From Acidimicrobiia bacterium (GTDB taxonomy: Bacteria; Actinomycetota; Acidimicrobiia; Acidimicrobiales; VFJN01), in NCBI GenBank assembly GCA_009694375.1, contig SHVB01000002.1, positions 171,250-235,249 of the forward strand: a DNA stretch of 64,000 nt. Direction: 5' to 3'. The translations under genes were made by a program, and so were the position numbers. Shown here piece after piece: positions 59,309 to 64,000 of this stretch. The notes under the pieces were generated by a model. That model did no database searches, was not told the origin of the DNA, and saw only the letters and a list, made by a program, of their open reading frames with translations. Positions within the stretch are counted from its first letter, which is position 1. Each line of letters begins with the position of its first letter.

Positions 59309-61837
59309 TCATCGAATTACGGCGAGCAGCACATACGCCAGGACGATGACTCCGGCCACCCATCGGTTCAAGCCCCAGTAGGCCTGAGCCGACGCCGCCA
59401 GATGTTCCCTCGATGTGAGCATCGCACCCGATCCCATCGTGGCTGAGTGGGTGCCGTGACGCAGCCGTGCCTGCCCCGCCACCAGGGTGAGGAGCCAGTA
59501 AAGCGCCCCAACCTCTACGGCGATCATCGCTGCGGTCCACCCCACCAAGACACTGGCGTAGCCCCCGGAACTGGGTTCAAAGCCCAGCGAAACCAGCTGG
59601 ATGATCTGCAGCAGGATGGTGGCCCCACCCATAGCCACCGCCACGACGCCCAGGCCGTGCCATCCCCGCTCGTCATCCTTCCGGATCCGGTGCATCGCCG
59701 CCCCGAAGGCCGCCAGGCCGACCAGGGTGCACACGAGAATCGCCGTCGAGATCCCTTGGTTCGGTCCCAGGTAGCCCTTGTTCCACAGATTGTTCGAGTT
59801 GATGGACCGAAGGTAAAAGAACGAGAACACGAAGGCGGCGAAGAAAAACATCACCGAGAGCGAGAAGATCCGGCCGCCCGCAATGAGAACACCGGGGGTG
59901 CGGTCGGGGTTCTCGATGGGATTGCCATCCTCATCGACCGGGTCGGGGGTGCCGGTGGGAGCCAGATTGGCCACCGGCTCCGCTCCGGGTACCCCGTACT
60001 CATAGGGCGCCGACAACACGATGGGGATCTCGGAGAAGTTATGGGCAGGGACCGGGGTGGCGACCTGCCACTCGAGGCCACGCGAATCCCAGGGGTTGGC
60101 ATCGGCGCGTTCGCGCTTTAGGAACTGGGACCAGACAAAGTTCGCCATGAAGATGAGCATCGAGGCGAAAATGCAGAAGGCCGAGATCGACGCCCACCGG
60201 TTCAGGAACACGAACGTCGGGTCGTAGGACGAGACCCGCCTCGGCATCCCTCGAGCCCCCAGAACGAACAGGGGCAGGAAGGTGGAGTTGAAGGCGATGA
60301 AGAGCGTCCAGAAATGCCATTTGGCGGCGCCCTCCCGGAAACGCAGGCCCGTCATTTTCGGCAGCCAATAGTAGACGCCGGCGAACATGGCGAACACCAA
60401 GCCACCCATCATCGTGAAGTGAAAGTGCGCCATGACGAAATACGAGCCGTGGGTGGTGGCATTGCTGGGAACGTCAGAGAGAAAGATCCCAGTGGCCCCG
60501 CCGATGATGAAGTTGGAGATGAACGCCAGCGAGAACAGCATGGGTACGGAGAAGCGAATCTTCCCCCGCCAAAGCGTTCCGAAGGCAGCCAGAAAGATAA
60601 AGCTCGTCGGGATGGAGATCAGTTCGGTGGAGAGCGAATAGAACGGGCGAAGGTCCGAGTTGATTCCGGATACGAAGAGGTGGTGCTGCCACACCGTGAA
60701 ACTCATGAAGGCAATGCCGAGCATCCCCACCACCGCAAGGCCGTAGCCCCACAAGGTTCGGCGGGTGAAGACCGGGATGATCTCGAGGATGATGCCAAAC
60801 CCCGGGATCGCCAGGATGTACACCTCCGGATGCCCGAAGAACCAGAAGAGGTTCTCGTAGAGGAAGGCCGAACCCCCCATTGGGGCCACGAAGTTCACCG
60901 TGTCGACCGTGCGGTCGAGCAGGCCCATGTAGCCAGTGGCGAGGAGCATCGGTGAGGCGAGCGCCATCATCACGGTCGTGGCGAGTACCGACCAGACGAA
61001 GATGGGGAGTCGTTTCCACGACATCCCGGGGGCCCGCAACGAAATGATGGTGACCATGAGGTCGATCCCCACCAGGGTGAGCGCTATCGCCACCAGCGCG
61101 AACGCCACATAATACGAATCCATGCCGACCCTGGCCTCGACCCCCAAGGGTGAGTAGCCCGTCCAGCCTGTCGGGATCCCTCCGACGAACACCGACGTGA
61201 TGATGACCAGCACCGCCGAGATGAACAGCGAGAAGGACAGCGCCTGGATTCTCGGGAACGCCGTGCGCCGTGATCCGATCATGAGCGGCACGAGATAGTT
61301 CCCAAATCCGCCCAGGATCAGGGCCGACATCGTCATCACCATCACGCTGCCGTGCAGGCTCACAATGGTGAGGTATTCGTTGGGGTTCCAGGCGGTGCCG
61401 TTGGGGCTCAACAACTGATACCGAATCAGCATGGCGTTGAGGCCGCCGATGAGGAACGTGGCCAGTCCACCCACGATGTATTGGATGCCAACGACTTTGT
61501 GATCGGTACTCAGCCGGAAGTAACGACTGGCCCCGTCTTCACTGTGATCGTCGGCAAATAGCCCCGGTTCCTGGCCGCGCAGGCGCCGGACGGGATAACG
61601 CGCAAAGCCAAGACCGCAGATCCAGCCGATCACCCCGAACACGTAGCCGAGCACCAGAGCAAGATCCTGTTGGTCGGTGCCACTCGCTGGTTCCCACGAA
61701 CCGGAGATCGTCCGGCCGATGACCTGGCCGAGGACGAACCCAACGAAGGCCAACAGCAGCCCCGACCCGACGCCGAAGCGCCAAAACCGTCTGGGCGGCT
61801 TCTGGCTTGGGCTGGTAAGAGAAACAGTCTCGGTCAC
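59309..61837 (-). CDS. cytochrome c oxidase subunit I-III fusion
   Basis: An 842-residue fusion. Two extra N-terminal helices (about 22-42, 60-80) precede subunit I (about 105-590), and a subunit-III-like five-helix part follows (about 645-842). Heme and copper ligands are present: H162, H336 and Y340 (G-H-P-E-V-Y), H385-H386, H471 and H473. Three usual functional residues are changed. The D-channel entry motif P-D-M-A-F-P-R reads R-R-T-A-F-P-R, so Asp is Arg191. The K-channel Lys of P-T-G-x-K is Ile414. The Mg-site H-D-T-Y reads H-G-S-Y. E338, the end point of the D channel, is kept. The stop is five bases from the ctaG start. Confidence 0.92.
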   Translation of the reverse strand: MTETVSLTSPSQKPPRRFWRFGVGSGLLLAFVGFVLGQVIGRTISGSWEPASGTDQQDLALVLGYVFGVIGWICGLGFARYPVRRLRGQEPGLFADDHSEDGASRYFRLSTDHKVVGIQYIVGGLATFLIGGLNAMLIRYQLLSPNGTAWNPNEYLTIVSLHGSVMVMTMSALILGGFGNYLVPLMIGSRRTAFPRIQALSFSLFISAVLVIITSVFVGGIPTGWTGYSPLGVEARVGMDSYYVAFALVAIALTLVGIDLMVTIISLRAPGMSWKRLPIFVWSVLATTVMMALASPMLLATGYMGLLDRTVDTVNFVAPMGGSAFLYENLFWFFGHPEVYILAIPGFGIILEIIPVFTRRTLWGYGLAVVGMLGIAFMSFTVWQHHLFVSGINSDLRPFYSLSTELISIPTSFIFLAAFGTLWRGKIRFSVPMLFSLAFISNFIIGGATGIFLSDVPSNATTHGSYFVMAHFHFTMMGGLVFAMFAGVYYWLPKMTGLRFREGAAKWHFWTLFIAFNSTFLPLFVLGARGMPRRVSSYDPTFVFLNRWASISAFCIFASMLIFMANFVWSQFLKRERADANPWDSRGLEWQVATPVPAHNFSEIPIVLSAPYEYGVPGAEPVANLAPTGTPDPVDEDGNPIENPDRTPGVLIAGGRIFSLSVMFFFAAFVFSFFYLRSINSNNLWNKGYLGPNQGISTAILVCTLVGLAAFGAAMHRIRKDDERGWHGLGVVAVAMGGATILLQIIQLVSLGFEPSSGGYASVLVGWTAAMIAVEVGALYWLLTLVAGQARLRHGTHSATMGSGAMLTSREHLAASAQAYWGLNRWVAGVIVLAYVLLAVIR

Positions 61838-61855
61838 GCCTGCGGTCCTTGCCGA

Positions 61856-62716
61856 TTAGTCGCCACGATAAAAGGGCTGTGGATAGTAGATGTGGGCGTA
61901 GGGGGGAAGGTACTGAAGTAGGCCCTCGTTGAGTTCAGTTTGCTGATTGATCCATGTTTGAAATTCGGCTTCGGGCACTACCCGGGCATCGTTTTGATAC
62001 ATCTGCCCGTGCCAGAGACCACAGAGTTCGGCGCAGCGGATCTTGAACTCGCCCGCGCGCGTGGCGCTCACGAACACAACATTGTCGGCGCCGTTCACCG
62101 CATCAGCCTTGAGGGCAAGACCAACCGCCCAGAACGAGTGGTTCACATCAAGGGATGTCACATGGAGTTCCACGTACTGATCCTCAGGGATCCACAGTTC
62201 TTGGGTCTCGATCCCACCAAAGGACGGATAGCGATATGTGAACTGCCATTGCTGGGCGATGACCTGCACCTCCAGGGTCTCGCCGGGTGGAGTGGCAATG
62301 GGCTTCGGCCCCTGGGCGCTTCCGCTCCCTACCCCGGGGCCCATCCACTGCCATGTGCCGTAGGGGACCACAAACGCCACGATGAGGCAGGTACCGATGA
62401 TCCACCAGACGGTGACGCGTCGATTGCCCCGCAAGACCGGACTGTCGGGGCGGCCGTCACCCCGATCTCGAAAGAGAACGAAGGAGTAAAAGACGTACAC
62501 CACGACTCCCAAGATGATGGGAGTGACCATCACCAGGAGAATGTTGTTGATTAGTTGCTGGTTATTGGCCTGAACCGAGGCATCCCCCGGGGGGAGGTAC
62601 GGCGCAACGAACAACGCCACGAGCGGAGTGACGATGCCAGCGACGATCAACCAAACGAAGAAGATCCGTCGCCCGTGGGAGATTTCCGCCAGGTCGGGGT
62701 CGCCATCAGACGACAT
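61856..62716 (-). CDS. coxB: cytochrome c oxidase subunit II
   Basis: A 286-residue subunit II with hydrophobic helices at about 18-40, 58-80 and 102-120 and an outer cupredoxin domain (about 135-275). The dinuclear CuA ligands are complete: H193, C228, E230 (carbonyl), C232, H236 and M239 (C-A-E-L-C-G-x-W-H-G-Q-M). No C-terminal cytochrome c domain is attached. Electrons would pass from a cytochrome c or cupredoxin to CuA and then to coxA. It overlaps the upstream cupredoxin gene by 11 bases and ends 18 bases before coxA. Confidence 0.94.
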   Translation of the reverse strand: MSSDGDPDLAEISHGRRIFFVWLIVAGIVTPLVALFVAPYLPPGDASVQANNQQLINNILLVMVTPIILGVVVYVFYSFVLFRDRGDGRPDSPVLRGNRRVTVWWIIGTCLIVAFVVPYGTWQWMGPGVGSGSAQGPKPIATPPGETLEVQVIAQQWQFTYRYPSFGGIETQELWIPEDQYVELHVTSLDVNHSFWAVGLALKADAVNGADNVVFVSATRAGEFKIRCAELCGLWHGQMYQNDARVVPEAEFQTWINQQTELNEGLLQYLPPYAHIYYPQPFYRGD

Positions 62717-63386
62717 TCACAAATCCGTCCATGAACCCCACCGTCTGCATGGGACCCCCGTTGCCATAGAGAAACCCGCCCGGAGCACACGGCACGATGC
62801 ACTGCCAACGGAAGTGGCCCGGTTCACCGGTCTTGATATCGAACTCGATCGTCCGATGCGCGTCGGTCTCATCGCAGGGAGCCTCGCTGCACTGGTCGGG
62901 TGCGTCGTTGGTCACCCCCACCAAGGGAACGGACACATCGAGGCCGGGCACGGTAAAGGTATGCGCCACAAGATCCGGATTGAAGGTCTTCACAATGTCG
63001 CTGCCGATGAAGGTTTTCGTATCGATGGTGATGGCACCATCGACGAGTCCTTGGGGCTGACCGAAGAAGTTGTTGCGCAAACCCGTCTGGGTGTCGTACT
63101 CCAGCACCTTGACATGCACGATGGAGTTGGCGGGGAGATTGAAGACCGTGGTCTGTTCCCACGAACCGTCACTTCGTTGTACGAGATACGAAGGCCAATC
63201 GGGCTTCGGACCGAAGCCGAGGGTCCCCACGGTTTGGAGCACCAAGGTGGGGGCCCCATCTGCCCCAACCATCACCGACACCGACGGTGGCCGGTGACGG
63301 GCAAAGGCCGCTACGTAAACCCCAAACGAACCGACCAACAGCGCGAAGATCAACAGTACGAGACCGCCGCGTGCTTTGGTGCCCAT
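62706..63386 (-). CDS. membrane-anchored CuA-like cupredoxin protein
   Basis: A 226-residue protein with one N-terminal membrane helix (about 9-29) and an extracytoplasmic domain. The C-terminal half is cupredoxin-like and recalls CoxB: His142 in A-H-T-F, then C196-x3-C200, then M213, but the second His of the CuA set (C-x3-H after the second Cys) is absent. A separate C166/C171 pair may form a disulfide. It could be an electron donor, copper chaperone or degenerate subunit II; none is proven. ATG 63386 is preceded by a G-run, a plausible Shine-Dalgarno; TATGGT further up fits a promoter with a short leader. The frame's upstream part is not family-like. Confidence 0.7.
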   Translation of the reverse strand: MGTKARGGLVLLIFALLVGSFGVYVAAFARHRPPSVSVMVGADGAPTLVLQTVGTLGFGPKPDWPSYLVQRSDGSWEQTTVFNLPANSIVHVKVLEYDTQTGLRNNFFGQPQGLVDGAITIDTKTFIGSDIVKTFNPDLVAHTFTVPGLDVSVPLVGVTNDAPDQCSEAPCDETDAHRTIEFDIKTGEPGHFRWQCIVPCAPGGFLYGNGGPMQTVGFMDGFVNVV

Positions 63387-63541
63387 GTTTCCCCCCGGAT
63401 CGCGCGTGGCTTTTTCGAACCATAGCGCAAGACGCACCAGTGAAAGACCCTGCCGTTCCGGGCGGCCCAGGTCGCGCTACCAGTGGGTTCCGCGGTCCCG
63501 CGCTCGGTCTGCTCCTACTGAAGGTGCTAACTTCTCCAGTT

Positions 63542-63742
63542 GTGTGTTCGCAGTGTGTGGCTCAAGCAGTGCCAATGGTTACCGTTGCTTTCGCCGTCAT
63601 GCGACGGGGCGCACTGAAGGATCGCCTCACCACGCTTCGCACCCGCAAGGGACACGCCGCCCGCCCGGTGGCGGCTCTTTCCCTACCCGAGGTGGTCGGC
63701 GATGCCGACGCTCGGCTCGCGAGCGCTAACGCGTGTTCCTGA
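63542..63742 (+). CDS. small CxxC-containing protein (66 aa)
   Basis: A 66-residue protein starting C-S-Q-C-V-A-Q-A-V-P-M, with a short hydrophobic segment (about 10-20) followed by a strongly basic helix (R-R-G-A-L-K-D-R-L-T-T-L-R-T-R-K). TAACTT at 63528-63533 and eight bases precede the GTG. It is divergent from the cupredoxin gene by 155 bases. No family is recognised; the N-terminal Cys pair could bind metal or heme-related copper (inference). Confidence 0.5.
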   Translation: MCSQCVAQAVPMVTVAFAVMRRGALKDRLTTLRTRKGHAARPVAALSLPEVVGDADARLASANACS

Positions 63743-63945
63743 TCCCCCGTCCAGCTTCCGAAGCCAGCGCCTGACGCGTTCCACAAGATCCCCGATGCCC
63801 CGTACGGCGAATTTACGTAGGACGGGGTCTGCGGGCTGGAACCTCCGCCATCGGGATGACCGGCGCCTATTGATGTCGAGTGCAGGCGGCGCGAGGGCCG
63901 CTCCGTGACGATCTTTGCCCCCATCACGGTTGGTAGGGTCGGTGG

Positions 63946-64000
63946 GTGGAGCCTGGGGGGTCGGTGGGGGTTGAGGCGAACCTCGGCCTGGAGAGCAAGG
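63946..64000 (+). CDS. start of an unidentified gene, cut by window end
   Basis: TAGGGT at 63934-63939, six bases and GTG open a frame that runs through the window end (V-E-P-G-G-S-V-G-V-E-A-N-L-G). Too little is present to assign a family. It is listed because the promoter-start spacing is exactly that of the other leaderless genes. The 200 bases before it (63743-63945) hold no gene I can support. Confidence 0.4.
   Translation, partial: MEPGGSVGVEANLGLESK

Overview
High-GC actinobacterial chromosome segment with dense, ordinary bacterial gene content: about 70 protein genes and one tRNA, no rRNA, no CRISPR array, no insertion sequence or prophage. Several features point to an actinobacterium that uses mycothiol: a SigR/RsrA-type sigma and zinc anti-sigma pair, a TIGR03083/maleylpyruvate-isomerase-like protein, actinobacterial-type HemQ, CysO, DUF3263 with a LytR_C partner, DisA, and glucosyl-3-phosphoglycerate synthase. 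The order ftsH-folE-folP-folB-folK-DUF2520-panC ... coaX-lysS ... clpC, with hpt, tilS and a COG5282 metalloprotease, matches the core actinobacterial block known from Mycobacterium. The differences from it (nadB/nadC in place of panD, a Crp-type regulator in the carD position, a cox1-cox3 fusion) suggest a deep-branching class. Acidimicrobiia is my best guess, made from general knowledge and not by a search.

Layout. 1-12.3 kb: NTF2-like protein, phosphatase, DinB-like protein, CBS-citrate synthase fusion, GNAT, YcnI, PAC2, Nudix, redoxin, GlnD, DUF427 and LarE. 12.3-17.8 kb: HemQ, a YdeP-type molybdopterin oxidoreductase with FdhD, DUF983, phosphatase. 17.8-28.2 kb: solo groEL under two CIRCE operators, cysO, and an osmolyte neighbourhood (gpgS, glycerate kinase, otsA, otsB), an AI-2E-family permease carrying an EF-hand loop, amidase, VirR-like LytR_C protein, tRNA-Thr. 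28.2-35 kb: rlmB-ispF-ispD, Crp regulator, dienelactone hydrolase, disA, and radA divergent from ung across a LexA-type box. 35-43.9 kb: alcohol dehydrogenase and M20 peptidase, clpC, polyprenyl synthase, MFS, lysS. 43.9-57.7 kb: a long minus-strand run of cofactor and housekeeping genes (sigR to coaX). 57.7-64 kb: SRPBCC protein and an aa3-type oxidase locus (cupredoxin, coxB, coxA-C fusion, ctaG, micro-membrane protein).

The strongest cross-cutting signal is transcriptional. About thirty genes on both strands have a TAnnnT (sometimes CAnnnT) hexamer ending 6-8 bases before an ATG or GTG and no Shine-Dalgarno, as expected for leaderless mRNAs. I used it to choose several starts. The observations most worth checking are: an oxidase subunit I lacking both the D-channel Asp and the K-channel Lys, next to a CuA-like cupredoxin with an incomplete ligand set; a PTP-fold protein in the folate operon with Gln in place of the catalytic Cys; a CBS-pair/citrate synthase fusion; an EF-hand inside an AI-2E permease; and the shared LexA box between radA and ung. 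I see no single operon that amounts to an obviously new defence or biosynthetic system.
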